Shown: one piece after another, positions 43,621 through 53,122 of the stretch | Layout: each line of letters opens with the position of its first letter | How positions within the stretch are numbered: position 1 is the first letter of the stretch | NCBI RefSeq assembly: GCF_000182645.1 | Contig: NZ_ACQA01000002.1 | Coordinates: 1,483,001-1,547,000, forward strand | Reading direction: 5' to 3' | DNA from: Brucella intermedia LMG 3301 | Lineage (GTDB): Bacteria; Pseudomonadota; Alphaproteobacteria; Rhizobiales; Rhizobiaceae | DNA: 64,000 bases | Translations under genes and position numbers: made by a program | The notes under the pieces: generated by a model | Told to the model about the DNA's origin: nothing | Databases searched by the model: none | What the model saw: only the letters and a program-made list of their open reading frames with translations

Positions 43621-44697
43621 ATGAAAAATGGGAAGACGATTACAATTCATCGCCGGAATCTACTGAAGCTCGGAGGCGGGCTCGGCATAGCACTTGCTAC
43701 CCCGGCCATTCTTACGCGTCGGGCTTCAGCCGCGGAGCCACTGACGGTAGCCGATCCGGGTGGACCTTACAGCCCCGGCTATCGCAAGGCATTCTATGAT
43801 CCCTTTGAGAAGGCGACAGGGATCAAGGTGGTCAATGTAGCGCGCGATGCCGAACCTACGGCGCAATTTCGCGCCATGGTCGAGACCGGTTCCTATAGCT
43901 GGGATGTCTGCACGCTGACGCTATCAGCACGCGATATTCTCCAGAAGCGTAATCTGCTCGAGCCGATCGGTATTGTCGCCGCCGATGCTCCGGGCCTGAT
44001 GCCGGATTCGCTGACCGAAGTCTGGCTCGGTGTAGATGTCTATTCAACGATCATGGCCTATCGCACCGACCGATTTGACGATGCGGCAGCGCCAAAATCC
44101 TGGGCGGACTTCTGGAACGTCGAAAAGTTTCCGGGCCGCCGGTCGTTGCGCAAGAACCCAATCGATACGCTGGAACAGGCATTGCTCGCCGATGGCGTTC
44201 CGCTCGACAAGCTCTACCCGCTCGATATTGAGCGCGCCTATGCCAGCCTCGAAAAGATCAAGCCGCATGTGGATGTATGGTGGACGGGCGGCGCCCAGTC
44301 GAGCCAGCTTATCCAGAGCGGCGAAGTGGACATGATCGCCTTGTGGAACGCACGTGCGCAAGCCGTCATCGATGGGGGCGCTCCGGTGAAAATCGGCTGG
44401 AACCAGGGCCTTTATTCCATCGAAGGTTGGGGTATCCCCAAAGGATCGCCGCGTGCCGATATCGCCCGTCAGTTCGTCAAGTTCTGCACCGATCCGAAAC
44501 AGCAGGCGCTGTTCACGGAGTTTCTCGCTTACGGCCCGACCAACCTGAAGGCCTACGAGCATATTCCGGCGGAACGGGCATCGTCGTTGCCGACCTTCGA
44601 AGCCAATCTGAAACAGATGAGCATCGCCAGCGAAGACTGGTGGAGCGCCAATCGTTCGGAAATGACCGAGCGCTTCAATGCCTGGATACTTGGCTGA
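43621..44697 (+). CDS. Periplasmic binding protein of a polyamine-type ABC importer
   Basis: A 358-residue class II binding protein (PotD/spermidine-putrescine family) with a twin-arginine-like signal (HRRNLLKLGGGLGIALATPAIL ending at ASA, read in part). Landmarks are AMVETGSYSWDVCTL, NVEKFPGRRSLR, and WNQGLYSIEGWGIPKGS. It should bind a small cationic or betaine-like compound outside the cytoplasm; the CoA ligase downstream suggests a carboxylate such as a betaine, but this is inference. GGAGGG precedes the ATG. It is followed by an ATPase and a fused permease. Confidence 0.85.
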   Translation: MKNGKTITIHRRNLLKLGGGLGIALATPAILTRRASAAEPLTVADPGGPYSPGYRKAFYDPFEKATGIKVVNVARDAEPTAQFRAMVETGSYSWDVCTLTLSARDILQKRNLLEPIGIVAADAPGLMPDSLTEVWLGVDVYSTIMAYRTDRFDDAAAPKSWADFWNVEKFPGRRSLRKNPIDTLEQALLADGVPLDKLYPLDIERAYASLEKIKPHVDVWWTGGAQSSQLIQSGEVDMIALWNARAQAVIDGGAPVKIGWNQGLYSIEGWGIPKGSPRADIARQFVKFCTDPKQQALFTEFLAYGPTNLKAYEHIPAERASSLPTFEANLKQMSIASEDWWSANRSEMTERFNAWILG

Positions 44698-44819
44698 GCT
44701 GCACTTGAGCAAAGCTGAACCTGGGCGACCCATGCGGTCGGACTGACTACGCAATATGAAAAACAAAAGATGGAGCAGCGGCCGGCGAGGTCGCTGGCTC
44801 CGGGTTTAAGGGGAACGAC

Positions 44820-45899
44820 ATGCTTGCCAAACCCGAACACGCTCTTGAGCCGAAACTTCTCGTTGACGGACTATCCAAGCGCTATGGCGAAACCATCGCG
44901 CTCAAACCGACAAATATTGCGGTGAAGCCGGGCGAGTTCTTGACGCTTCTTGGACCCTCGGGGTCCGGTAAGACGACGCTCCTTCAGATGATCAGCGGTC
45001 TCGTTCTGCCGAGTGAAGGCCGACTCTTCATCGATGGCAGGGACGAAACGGATACGCCGGTGCATAAGCGCGATATCGGCCTTGTTTTCCAGCATTACGC
45101 GTTGTTTCCGCATCTTACTGTCGAGGAAAACATCGCCTTTCCGCTAAAGATGCGGGGTCAGAAGTCTGCTGACGTCAAGGCTCAGGTGCAGCGCACGCTG
45201 GATATGGTGCAGCTTGGTCATCTTGCCTCGCGATTCCCGCGTGAGCTTTCGGGCGGCCAGCAACAGCGCGTGGCTCTCGCCCGCTGCTTTGTCTACCAGC
45301 CGTCCATCATTCTCATGGATGAACCGCTGGGAGCGCTCGACAAGAAACTGCGCGAGCATATGCAATTCGAAATCAAGCAATTGCATCGCCAGACAGGTGC
45401 CACCATCGTTTATGTGACCCATGATCAGGAGGAGGCACTTGCTCTCTCGGATCGCATTTGCCTGATGAACCACGCAATGGTCGAACAGATTGCGCCGCCG
45501 CAAGAAATCTATTCCCGTCCCACGACAGCCTTTGCCGCAGACTTCATCGGGATCTCCAACATATTTCGCGGCAATATCGAAACCGGCAGTGACGGTCGCC
45601 CGCACCTTTCGACCAAAAATGCGAAGCTTCTTCTCGATAAGGCATGTGACATTCACGATGGCGAGATGGCGCTGGTGGTGCGGCCTGAACATATGGAACT
45701 CGGCGATGCCGGCGCAAATCGCGTTCGCGGCCGGGTAGCGGAAGTGGTCTATGCAGGTTCTGAAACGCGCGTATTGGTGGATGCAGCCGAAGCGCGCCTT
45801 CTGACTGTACGGGTGCTGCCGGGTCGGCCTATCCCAGCGCTCGGCGAAAATGTTACCCTGAGCTGGCAGCCGGAAGCGGCTGTTCTGGTGACGCCATGA
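44820..45899 (+). CDS. Polyamine-type ABC transporter ATPase, PotA-like
   Basis: A 359-residue ATPase: Walker A GPSGSGKTT, signature ELSGGQQQR, Walker B IILMDEPLGALD, and a C-terminal TOBE domain (about residues 285-355; VVRPEHMELGD, LLTVRVLPG). Fully typical of PotA/FbpC-type importers. It overlaps the permease start by four bases (ATGA). The binding-protein gene lies 122 bases upstream. Confidence 0.9.
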   Translation: MLAKPEHALEPKLLVDGLSKRYGETIALKPTNIAVKPGEFLTLLGPSGSGKTTLLQMISGLVLPSEGRLFIDGRDETDTPVHKRDIGLVFQHYALFPHLTVEENIAFPLKMRGQKSADVKAQVQRTLDMVQLGHLASRFPRELSGGQQQRVALARCFVYQPSIILMDEPLGALDKKLREHMQFEIKQLHRQTGATIVYVTHDQEEALALSDRICLMNHAMVEQIAPPQEIYSRPTTAFAADFIGISNIFRGNIETGSDGRPHLSTKNAKLLLDKACDIHDGEMALVVRPEHMELGDAGANRVRGRVAEVVYAGSETRVLVDAAEARLLTVRVLPGRPIPALGENVTLSWQPEAAVLVTP

Positions 45900-47659
45900 G
45901 TGTTGCTGCAGTTTCTCAGGCGGGTACGACACGTGCTCGCTTCCGTTTCGGTCCGCTTTGGCTGGTCGCGCCGGGACTTGTCTTCCTGATCATTTTCTTT
46001 CTGGTGCCTGTCGCGCGGCTGATGGGCTTGAGCTTCGAAAACGCGGACACCGGTGCGATTACGGGAGCGCATTACACGCGAATTTTCGACACGGATGTAT
46101 ATTTTCGTGTTTTGCTTATCACGTTTCGCATTGCGGCCCTGACCACGATGTTCTCGCTTCTGTTCGGCTATCCGCTCGCCTATTGGCTGTCGCGCCTGCC
46201 GGAGCGCAAGCGCGGCATGATGATTTTGCTGGTGATGGTGCCGTTCTGGACGAGTTATCTCGTTAAGAGTTTTGCGTGGGTTATTCTTCTTGGACGCACC
46301 GGGGTTATCAATCAGCTTGGTCTCGGTTCGGGCGTGATAGGCTCGCCGTTGGAAATGTTACACAATGAGTTCGGCGTCATGATAGGCATGGTTCATGCCA
46401 TGCTGCCGCTTGCCGTATTGACCATGCTGCCAGTCATGAGCGGGATCGACCGCAGGCTCACACAGGCTTCGGGCACGCTGGGGGCGGATTCGGCCAAGAG
46501 TTTCTGGCTGGTTTATTTCCCGTTGTCCCTGCCGGGCGCGGCTGCGGCCGGTCTCCTCACCTTTATTTCTTCCCTCGGCTTCTTCATTGTTCCCGCCCTT
46601 TTGGGCGGACGCCAGCAGACCATGCTCGCGCAGTTGATTATCGTCCAGGTGCAGGAAATCCTGAACTGGGCCTTCGCGGGGGCGCTGGCTGCCATGATGC
46701 TGGTCGCGGCCCTTGTCACATGCTGGGTCTATGATCGCGTCTTCGGCCTTTCAAGCCTTTCAGGTGATACGGGAGCTGCACACAAAGGCAAGAATGGTAT
46801 TCTGCGAAATATCGGCTTGCGTATTCTGGAAATCAGTGCACTTGCGTCCAGCCGCATTGCCATGGCTGTCCGCACTTTGCTCGGACAAGCCATCACGAAG
46901 CGTCTATTGGGAATTTACTGCTTTCTGTCCTGCGCGTTTCTGATGCTGCCGACGCTGATCGTGATCCCGATTGCTTTCACCAGTTCGCAGTTTCTGGAAT
47001 TTCCGCCTCCCGGTTTCAGTCTCGACTGGTTTCGAGCCTATTTCACCTCCGACCTCTGGTTATCCGCAACCGTGCGGTCGTTCGGTGTGGCTTTTGCAAC
47101 GGCAATCCTCGCGACAGTCATCGGCGGCTTTGCTGCGCTGGCGCTGGCTCGCTCGCGGTCCCGTTGGGCCGGGCTGATATTCGCATTCTTCCTCGCTCCC
47201 ATGATCGTTCCACGTATCGTTATCGCGGTCGGCCTGTTTTATCTGTTCGCCCAGATCGGCCTTGTGGCCACGAATACCGGTCTCGTGATCGGTCATACGG
47301 TACTGGCCTTGCCCTTTGCCTTCGTTGCGATTGCGGCAATCCTGAAAAATTATGACTGGCGTCTTGATCAGGCCGCGGCAACGCTCGGCGCGAACAAGGT
47401 ACAGGCGTTGCGTTTCGTGACCGTTCCGCTCATCCGTAGCGGTCTGACCGCGGCATTTCTCTTCGCCTTCATTACCTCCTTCGATGAACTGACGGTGGCG
47501 ATCTTTGTCAGCGGCGGCATAAAGACCACTCTGCCCAAACAGATGTGGGACGACATGATCCTCCAGCTCAATCCGACGCTCGCAGCGGTATCAGTCGTCG
47601 TATTCCTCATCGTCACAACACTTCTTCTGGCGGCGGAAAAACTCCGCCGCTCCTCCTGA
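45896..47659 (+). CDS. Fused double permease of a polyamine-type ABC importer (PotB-PotC)
   Basis: A 587-residue protein that joins both permease halves in one chain. Half 1 (about 15-285) has the EAA loop QASGTLGADSAKSFWLVYFP; half 2 (about 330-585) has QAAATLGANKVQALRFVTVP. Between them is a hydrophilic linker (SSLSGDTGAAHKGKNG) and a short helix. In PotB/PotC the halves are separate, so fusion is unusual for this binding-protein type although known in iron and thiamine importers. Ten or more membrane helices are expected. The CoA ligase starts 18 bases after its stop. Confidence 0.85.
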   Translation: MSVAAVSQAGTTRARFRFGPLWLVAPGLVFLIIFFLVPVARLMGLSFENADTGAITGAHYTRIFDTDVYFRVLLITFRIAALTTMFSLLFGYPLAYWLSRLPERKRGMMILLVMVPFWTSYLVKSFAWVILLGRTGVINQLGLGSGVIGSPLEMLHNEFGVMIGMVHAMLPLAVLTMLPVMSGIDRRLTQASGTLGADSAKSFWLVYFPLSLPGAAAAGLLTFISSLGFFIVPALLGGRQQTMLAQLIIVQVQEILNWAFAGALAAMMLVAALVTCWVYDRVFGLSSLSGDTGAAHKGKNGILRNIGLRILEISALASSRIAMAVRTLLGQAITKRLLGIYCFLSCAFLMLPTLIVIPIAFTSSQFLEFPPPGFSLDWFRAYFTSDLWLSATVRSFGVAFATAILATVIGGFAALALARSRSRWAGLIFAFFLAPMIVPRIVIAVGLFYLFAQIGLVATNTGLVIGHTVLALPFAFVAIAAILKNYDWRLDQAAATLGANKVQALRFVTVPLIRSGLTAAFLFAFITSFDELTVAIFVSGGIKTTLPKQMWDDMILQLNPTLAAVSVVVFLIVTTLLLAAEKLRRSS

Positions 47660-47677
47660 CCAAACAGAGTGCCTCCC

Positions 47678-49210
47678 ATGACTATGAAATTTGAAGGCTT
47701 CCTTGGAAGCTTCCTGACCAAGGCTGCGCAAAAGCCGGACCAGAACTTTGCACTTTTCAATGGCCAGCCGATCACGTTTGCCGCCATTGACCGTCAATCG
47801 GCGGCGCTTGCATCGCATTTCAACGCTCGTGGACTGAAGCGCGGTGATCGGGCCGCCGTGATGATGCGTAACTCAGAACTTTCGTTGACAGTGTTGTTCG
47901 CCCTTGCCCGCGCAGGCATCGTGTGGGTGCCGGTTAATGCGCAGCAGCGCGGCGAGGGGCTGCGCTATATTCTGGAACATTGTGAACCTGGCGTGGTCAT
48001 CTGCGACCCGGATGCGCAGGAAACGATCCGCGAATGCGGTGCGGAATTACCAGCGCATGCCTTTATCCTGACTTCCGGGGAAGGATCGTTACAGGATATT
48101 GTCGCTCAGGATGCGTGGGGCCCAGCCGAAGAATTGCCGGTGGCGGACGACCTCTTCGCAATCATGTATACGTCCGGCACTACCGGGCGGCCAAAGGGGG
48201 TACTTGTTACCCACGGCATGATGCGTCTTGCTGGAGAAGCGGTACGGCAACTGACTTTGGTGCGTCCGGGCGACGTATTTTTTGTCTGGGAGCCGCTTTA
48301 TCACATCGGTGGTGCGCAGCTTATTGTTCTGCCGACGCTGGAAGACGTCACACTCGCGATGGTCGACCGGTTCAGCGCCAGCCGCTTTTGGGCACAGGTC
48401 CGCGAATATGGAGCAACGCATATCCATTATCTGGGCGGCATTCTGCAAATTTTGCTGAAGCAGCCGGAGCGCGCTTCTGATCGAGATCACCCCGTGCGCA
48501 TCGCCTGGGGCGGCGGGTGCCCGAAAGAAGTCTGGCCGCTTTTCCGCGACCGCTTCGGGGTGGAAATGCGCGAATGCTACGGCATGACTGAAGCCTCCAG
48601 CATCACCACCTGCAACGATAACGGAACAGTCGGTGCTGTCGGCAAGCCAATGCCGTGGTTCACGGTCGAGCTTCTCGACGAAACAGGAAAGCCGGTGGCT
48701 GACGGTGAGAAAGGTGAGATCGTTGTGCGGTCTTCCATCGAAGGCGCGTTGTTCCAGGGATATCTGCACAACCCTGAAGCGACTGCAAAGACATTGCGCA
48801 ACGGCGCGCTTCATACCGGCGATTCCGGTTCGTTCGATGCGGATGGCAATCTCTGGTTCCATGGTCGACTGACCGACAGCGTGCGCTGCAAGGGCGAGAA
48901 CGTTTCGGCATGGGAAGTCGAACATGTCGCCGGAGCCTATCCATCGGTGGAGGATTGCGCGATTGTCGGCGTTGCCGCCGAAATCGGCGAGCAGGACATA
49001 AAGCTGTTCGTCAAGCCGAAATCCGGCTGCGAAGTTGATCCGGGGGCGCTTTCGGAATGGCTGACGAGCCGTCTCGCGGCCTATCAGAACCCTCGTTACA
49101 TTGCGGTGGTCGAGGAGTTCGAACGCACACCGAGCCAACGCATCATGAAGCACAAATTGTCAAGGGACCTTGGCGATTGCTGGGACCGATATGCGGCCGC
49201 GGGTCGGTAG
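47678..49210 (+). CDS. Acyl-CoA ligase, carnitine/crotonobetaine CoA ligase (CaiC)-like
   Basis: A 510-residue AMP-forming ligase. The P-loop YTSGTTGRPKGVLVTH is complete, and YGMTEA, LHTGDSG and GRLTDSVRCKGENVSAWEVE follow. A catalytic Lys is expected in SQRIMKHKLSRD near the end. It resembles CaiC in general layout (FSASRFWAQVREYGAT block) and may activate a betaine, an aromatic acid or a medium-chain acid. ATG at 47678 is preferred; an internal ATG six bases on is possible. It ends the importer operon, so the acid is probably the imported compound, and the enoyl-CoA hydratase is the next step. Confidence 0.83.
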   Translation: MTMKFEGFLGSFLTKAAQKPDQNFALFNGQPITFAAIDRQSAALASHFNARGLKRGDRAAVMMRNSELSLTVLFALARAGIVWVPVNAQQRGEGLRYILEHCEPGVVICDPDAQETIRECGAELPAHAFILTSGEGSLQDIVAQDAWGPAEELPVADDLFAIMYTSGTTGRPKGVLVTHGMMRLAGEAVRQLTLVRPGDVFFVWEPLYHIGGAQLIVLPTLEDVTLAMVDRFSASRFWAQVREYGATHIHYLGGILQILLKQPERASDRDHPVRIAWGGGCPKEVWPLFRDRFGVEMRECYGMTEASSITTCNDNGTVGAVGKPMPWFTVELLDETGKPVADGEKGEIVVRSSIEGALFQGYLHNPEATAKTLRNGALHTGDSGSFDADGNLWFHGRLTDSVRCKGENVSAWEVEHVAGAYPSVEDCAIVGVAAEIGEQDIKLFVKPKSGCEVDPGALSEWLTSRLAAYQNPRYIAVVEEFERTPSQRIMKHKLSRDLGDCWDRYAAAGR

Positions 49211-49446
49211 CCAAATCGCAAGCGGCTCATCATAAGAGCGGGAAAACGCTGAAAAGTTGGCTTTCGCGGATTTCGCGAAGGCCATGACATTTGATCATGG
49301 ACGATCAAGAAGTCTTCGCAGCCTCGTGTTCGAGGGCTGCCGTTGTTGCAAAAGCAACACTGTGTTCCTTCCCCTGAGGCTGGTGCTTCGACCCAAACTC
49401 ATCATACTGAAGCATAGCGCGTATGAAGAAAAACAAGGAGGCCCGC

Positions 49447-50265
49447 GTGAAGGGGAATAATGTATTTGCGATGCGCCATATCTGGTTGCACGCGTTTGTA
49501 CTGGCAATCATCTGTATTTCCGAACTGATCGGTATACGGAAAATATCCATCGGCATCGGTGCCGTAATCTTTCTGCCGATGCTCTATGCCTTTGCTCTCG
49601 GTGTCATCCTGAATCCAAATATCTTGAAGGCGACGGGGAAAGTTCTGAAGTCTGACTCGGTCAAGCTGTCAGGCACAATGATCACCATTGCTATCATGCC
49701 GTTCATCGCCAAGTTCGGAACGACGGTCGGTCCTCAGATCGAGAATATTATTGCTGCCGGACCTGCTCTCGTTTTGCAGGAGATTGGCAATCTGGGAACG
49801 ATTGCCGTCGCCTTTCCTATCGCCGTTTTCCTGCTGCGCATGGGACGGGAGACCATCGGCGCAACCTATTCGATTGACCGGGAGCCTAACTTGGCCCTGA
49901 TTGCTGACAAATATGGTCTGGACAGTCCGGAAGGTGCGGGCGTGATGGGAGTCTACGCTACCGGAACTCTGATTGGCACGTTCGTTTTTGCCTTGATGCC
50001 GCCGCTCGTCAACAGTCTGGGGCTTTTTGATTTTCGTGCGCTGGCCATGTCGTGCGGTGTCGGTTCGGGCAGCATGCTTGCGGCCTGCACGGGCGGTCTG
50101 GTCAGCGTCTTGCCGGAACAGAAGGATCTCATTCTGGCGCTGGCTGCCGCCAGCAACATCCTCACCTATGCGACGGGACTATATGTCGGCCTGTTTGTGG
50201 CGCTGCCGCTCACGGAATGGCTCTATAAAAAGTGCCGCCCCGAAGAATATCGCGACGCGGCGTAA
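49447..50265 (+). CDS. DUF3100-family membrane protein
   Basis: A 272-residue protein with seven or eight hydrophobic segments and several glycine-rich turns (GVMGVYATGTLIGTF, CGVGSGSMLAACTGGLVSVLPEQKD). I recognise the DUF3100 family, which has no assigned function. The GTG at 49447 is chosen because a perfect AAGGAGG lies five bases upstream; an ATG at 49423 would place that sequence inside the gene. The 236 bases before it contain no gene. It starts a three-gene unit with a second membrane protein and an M20 amidohydrolase, suggesting that it forms an importer for an N-acyl compound. Confidence 0.75.
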   Translation: MKGNNVFAMRHIWLHAFVLAIICISELIGIRKISIGIGAVIFLPMLYAFALGVILNPNILKATGKVLKSDSVKLSGTMITIAIMPFIAKFGTTVGPQIENIIAAGPALVLQEIGNLGTIAVAFPIAVFLLRMGRETIGATYSIDREPNLALIADKYGLDSPEGAGVMGVYATGTLIGTFVFALMPPLVNSLGLFDFRALAMSCGVGSGSMLAACTGGLVSVLPEQKDLILALAAASNILTYATGLYVGLFVALPLTEWLYKKCRPEEYRDAA

Positions 50266-50276
50266 GGGAGAGACTG

Positions 50277-50792
50277 ATGACTTCAAAATCAGTGAAAAAT
50301 ACGATCGACCATCTGACCCTGTCTGTCGAGACGACTGACGAACGCAAGATCGATATTGTAGAAAATGCCTTGCTTCTGGTTATTGCCTGCTTTCTCGGAT
50401 TAGTCGCGAACTGGGTCGGCACGGGCGTGACACCTGCACAGGCGCTGCCGGGCATGGCGGTGCTTTACGCTGCATCCATCGGCGGCTTGATATTGGCCCG
50501 TTATATGCCTTTCTATCTGCCGAGCGTTGCCTGGGTTTCCCTCATTGCCATTGTCATCACCATTCCCGGCGTCCCCGGATCGGAGTTTGTTCTGGCGAAA
50601 GTGGGGGAACTGAACTTTCTCGCGCTGGCAACACCCGCGCTGGCCTATGGCGGTCTGGCGTTGACGCGCAACGAATTCGAGATTGCTCGCCGTTCCGGCT
50701 GGAAGATCGTCGTTGTCGCTATCTGCGTGATGATCGGCACTTACCTTGGTTCGGTAATCATCGCAGATCTGACGTTGCGCATTACGGGTTAA
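50277..50792 (+). CDS. Small membrane protein paired with DUF3100
   Basis: A 171-residue protein with a hydrophilic N-terminus of about 30 residues and four or five membrane segments (VENALLLVIACFLGLVANWVG, LPGMAVLYAASIGGLILA, YLPSVAWVSLIAIVITI, VVVAICVMIGTYLGSVIIA). It has no domain that I recognise beyond the association with DUF3100. ATG at 50277 follows GGGAGAG, 11 bases after the preceding stop, so the two are co-translated. Together they may form a two-subunit carrier; this is inference. Confidence 0.7.
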   Translation: MTSKSVKNTIDHLTLSVETTDERKIDIVENALLLVIACFLGLVANWVGTGVTPAQALPGMAVLYAASIGGLILARYMPFYLPSVAWVSLIAIVITIPGVPGSEFVLAKVGELNFLALATPALAYGGLALTRNEFEIARRSGWKIVVVAICVMIGTYLGSVIIADLTLRITG

Positions 50793-50797
50793 ATGCA

Positions 50798-50830
50798 TCA
50801 TGGCAGGCTCGATCCGCGGGCCTGCCATGA
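50798..50830 (+). terminator. Hairpin before the M20 amidohydrolase gene
   Basis: TCATGGCAGGC pairs exactly with GCCTGCCATGA (11 bp) around an 11-base loop, six bases after the DUF3100-partner stop. No T-run follows, so partial termination or message stabilisation is more likely than full termination. Confidence 0.6.
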
Positions 50831-50852
50831 ATAATATAGGGGAATTGCTCGC

Positions 50853-52013
50853 ATGGCTGTTTTTCTCAGTGAAGCCGATATAGCGGAAGCAACGGGATGG
50901 CGGCATGATCTGCACCGGCATCCCGAACTTGCTTTCGAGGAAAAACGCACAGCCGCCTTCATAGCGGAAAAGCTCCAACTCTGGGGGTTTAGCGTCCGGT
51001 CCGGCTTTGCGGGAACGGGCGTGATCGGCAGCCTGACGCGCGGTACGTCGAAACGCGCTATCGGCATCCGAGCGGATATGGATGCCTTGCCGATCATCGA
51101 AAAGAGCGGTGTCGGCTATGAATCGGAGAGACCCGGCAAAATGCATGCCTGTGGTCATGACGGACATGTAGCCATGGCTCTTGCTGCCGCAAAGGTGGTC
51201 AGCAAACTTGAATTTGACGGAACCGTACGCTTCATTTTCCAACCGGCCGAGGAAAACGAAGGCGGCGGTCGCGAAATGGTGCGTGGGGGACTGTTTACGG
51301 ACTTTCCAGTCGATGCGGTTTACGGCTTGCACAACTGGCCGGCGCTCGATGTAGGGACCTGCGTAGCTCGTGACGATGCGATGATGGCAGCATTCGGGAC
51401 GTTCGAGATCGAACTGATCGGCAAGGGAGCGCACGGGGCGATGCCGCATGAGGGCGCAGACCCGGTGGTCGCCGCCGCGCAATTGGTCACGGCATTGCAG
51501 ACTATTGCCAGCCGCAATGTTTCGCCGCTGGAATCCGCGGTTGTTTCCGTCACGCAGATGCATGGCGGTGACGCCTGGAATGTCATTCCGGAAAGCATGG
51601 TGATCCGCGGAACCACCCGCTGGTTCTTGCCCGATGTCGGGGAGACGATTATCCGCCGGATGCAGGAGCTCGCTGCTTCAATCGCAAGTGGTTTTGGTTG
51701 TACGGCACGCGTCGATTACGAAAAACGTTATCCTTCAACGATCAATACAGCAGACAATGCCCGCAGAATCCGTGAACTCGCTGTGTCACCCGACCTTGGC
51801 CTCGAGGTTCTTGATGTGGCCCCGAGCATGGCAGCCGAAGATTTCGCTTTCATGCTGCAGGAGAAACCGGGTTGTTACTTCTGGCTCGGTAGCCGTCGTG
51901 ACGGACGCAATCCGGGTCTGCATTCACCATATTATGATTTCAATGACGCCCTTCTGCCGATAGGTGCCAACTTCTGGATCAAACTGGTTGCAAGCGAACT
52001 GGCGTCAGGCTGA
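50853..52013 (+). CDS. M20 amidohydrolase (hippurate hydrolase / N-acyl amino acid amidohydrolase type)
   Basis: A 386-residue enzyme with the M20D metal site: HACGHDGH near residues 102-109, PAEENEGGGREM near 135, and the substrate-binding dimerisation domain about 185-300 (GAHGAMPHEGADPVVAAAQLV). Its ligands Cys, His and Glu are all present. The family removes acyl groups from N-acyl amino acids such as hippurate or from indole-3-acetyl amino acids. It follows the DUF3100 pair and precedes a LysR gene, which fits an uptake-and-deacylation unit. Confidence 0.87.
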   Translation: MAVFLSEADIAEATGWRHDLHRHPELAFEEKRTAAFIAEKLQLWGFSVRSGFAGTGVIGSLTRGTSKRAIGIRADMDALPIIEKSGVGYESERPGKMHACGHDGHVAMALAAAKVVSKLEFDGTVRFIFQPAEENEGGGREMVRGGLFTDFPVDAVYGLHNWPALDVGTCVARDDAMMAAFGTFEIELIGKGAHGAMPHEGADPVVAAAQLVTALQTIASRNVSPLESAVVSVTQMHGGDAWNVIPESMVIRGTTRWFLPDVGETIIRRMQELAASIASGFGCTARVDYEKRYPSTINTADNARRIRELAVSPDLGLEVLDVAPSMAAEDFAFMLQEKPGCYFWLGSRRDGRNPGLHSPYYDFNDALLPIGANFWIKLVASELASG

Positions 52014-52076
52014 TGGCTGCTCGGCCTCGTTCCCATCTTCCCTTGATCCCGGACACCAATCAAGCAACATAGTGCC

Positions 52077-52982
52077 ATGGAAACGCTCGATGCGAAAGAA
52101 TTGCGAATGTTCATGGCGGTTGTTCGGATCGGGTCGATTCGAGGTGCCGCCGAGCATGTGAACGTTGCGCCTTCTGTCGTGAGCCGTCAGATTGCCGAAA
52201 CAGAGCGCAAGATCGGTTTGACCTTGTTTGAACGAAACGCACGCGGCATGGCTTTGACAGAAGCTGGCGAGCTGGTCCTGGAGCATAGCAGGCGTGTTCT
52301 GGAAGAACACAGTCTCCTGAGGGAGCAACTGGGCTTTCTTAAAGGTGTGCAGCAAAGGCGGGTCCGCATCCTGTGCGGCGAAGGGTTTCTCGCTGACATT
52401 CTGCAACATGGACTTGGTTCCTTTGTCAGGATCTATCCGGACGTGCAGTACGATCTACAGCTGGGCGGCACGGAAAGCGTGCTGGACGGGATTGCCAACG
52501 GAGACGCCGATATTGGCATCGCCTATAATCCGCTGACGGATGCCCGGGTTCGGTCGCTTGCCATTTCCAAACAGCCGCTCTGCGTGGTCGCACCGCCAGG
52601 CCATCCGGTATTGGCAAAGGACCGGCTGGAACTCGCTGACTGCGCAGGTTTGCCCAATGCGTTGCTAGGGCCAGGCCATGGCATTACACAACTTGTCACG
52701 CGGGTCGCAGCTGATCGTGGATTTGCAATTTCACCCCTGGTCGAAACGACATCGATCGATGTCTTGAGGCGGTTCGTGATTGCAGGGCTTGGCATATCTT
52801 TTCTGCCCCGGTTCGCCGTATCCACGGAACTGGCTCGCGAGGCCGTCGCCATACGCGAACTGTCCGACCCGCTTCTGGCTGAAGCGAGTGCACATCTGAT
52901 GGTGCGTGCGCGGCGCCGACTGCCGCTATCGGTAGAACGGTTGAGCGGGTTTCTCGCCAACAACATGGCAGCGTTTCGATAG
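52077..52982 (+). CDS. LysR-family transcriptional regulator
   Basis: A 301-residue LysR-type regulator: winged helix at about 1-62 (LRMFMAVVRIGSIRGAAEHVNVAPSVVSRQIAETE read in part) and an effector domain of the small-ligand type. The ATG at 52077 opens the helix-turn-helix directly. It lies on the same strand 63 bases after the M20 gene and upstream of the dehydrogenase and aldehyde dehydrogenase genes, so it could regulate either set. The inducer is unknown. Confidence 0.85.
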   Translation: METLDAKELRMFMAVVRIGSIRGAAEHVNVAPSVVSRQIAETERKIGLTLFERNARGMALTEAGELVLEHSRRVLEEHSLLREQLGFLKGVQQRRVRILCGEGFLADILQHGLGSFVRIYPDVQYDLQLGGTESVLDGIANGDADIGIAYNPLTDARVRSLAISKQPLCVVAPPGHPVLAKDRLELADCAGLPNALLGPGHGITQLVTRVAADRGFAISPLVETTSIDVLRRFVIAGLGISFLPRFAVSTELAREAVAIRELSDPLLAEASAHLMVRARRRLPLSVERLSGFLANNMAAFR

Positions 52983-53122
52983 GTCTTGCGTGTTGCTGTT
53001 GCGCATGACGGGACGCAGCGTTGTCTGCAAACCGGCTATGCGACCGCGCGCTTTGGTGCGAGCTTTTCTCCATTCGAAACGCGATCTGCCGCACGGGGGT
53101 CGAGGAGCAATGGAGATTAGGA

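Noticed and set aside
42715..43650. 311-codon open frame opposite the enoyl-CoA hydratase gene
   Set aside because: It would cover the divergent promoter and terminator, and has no family signature.
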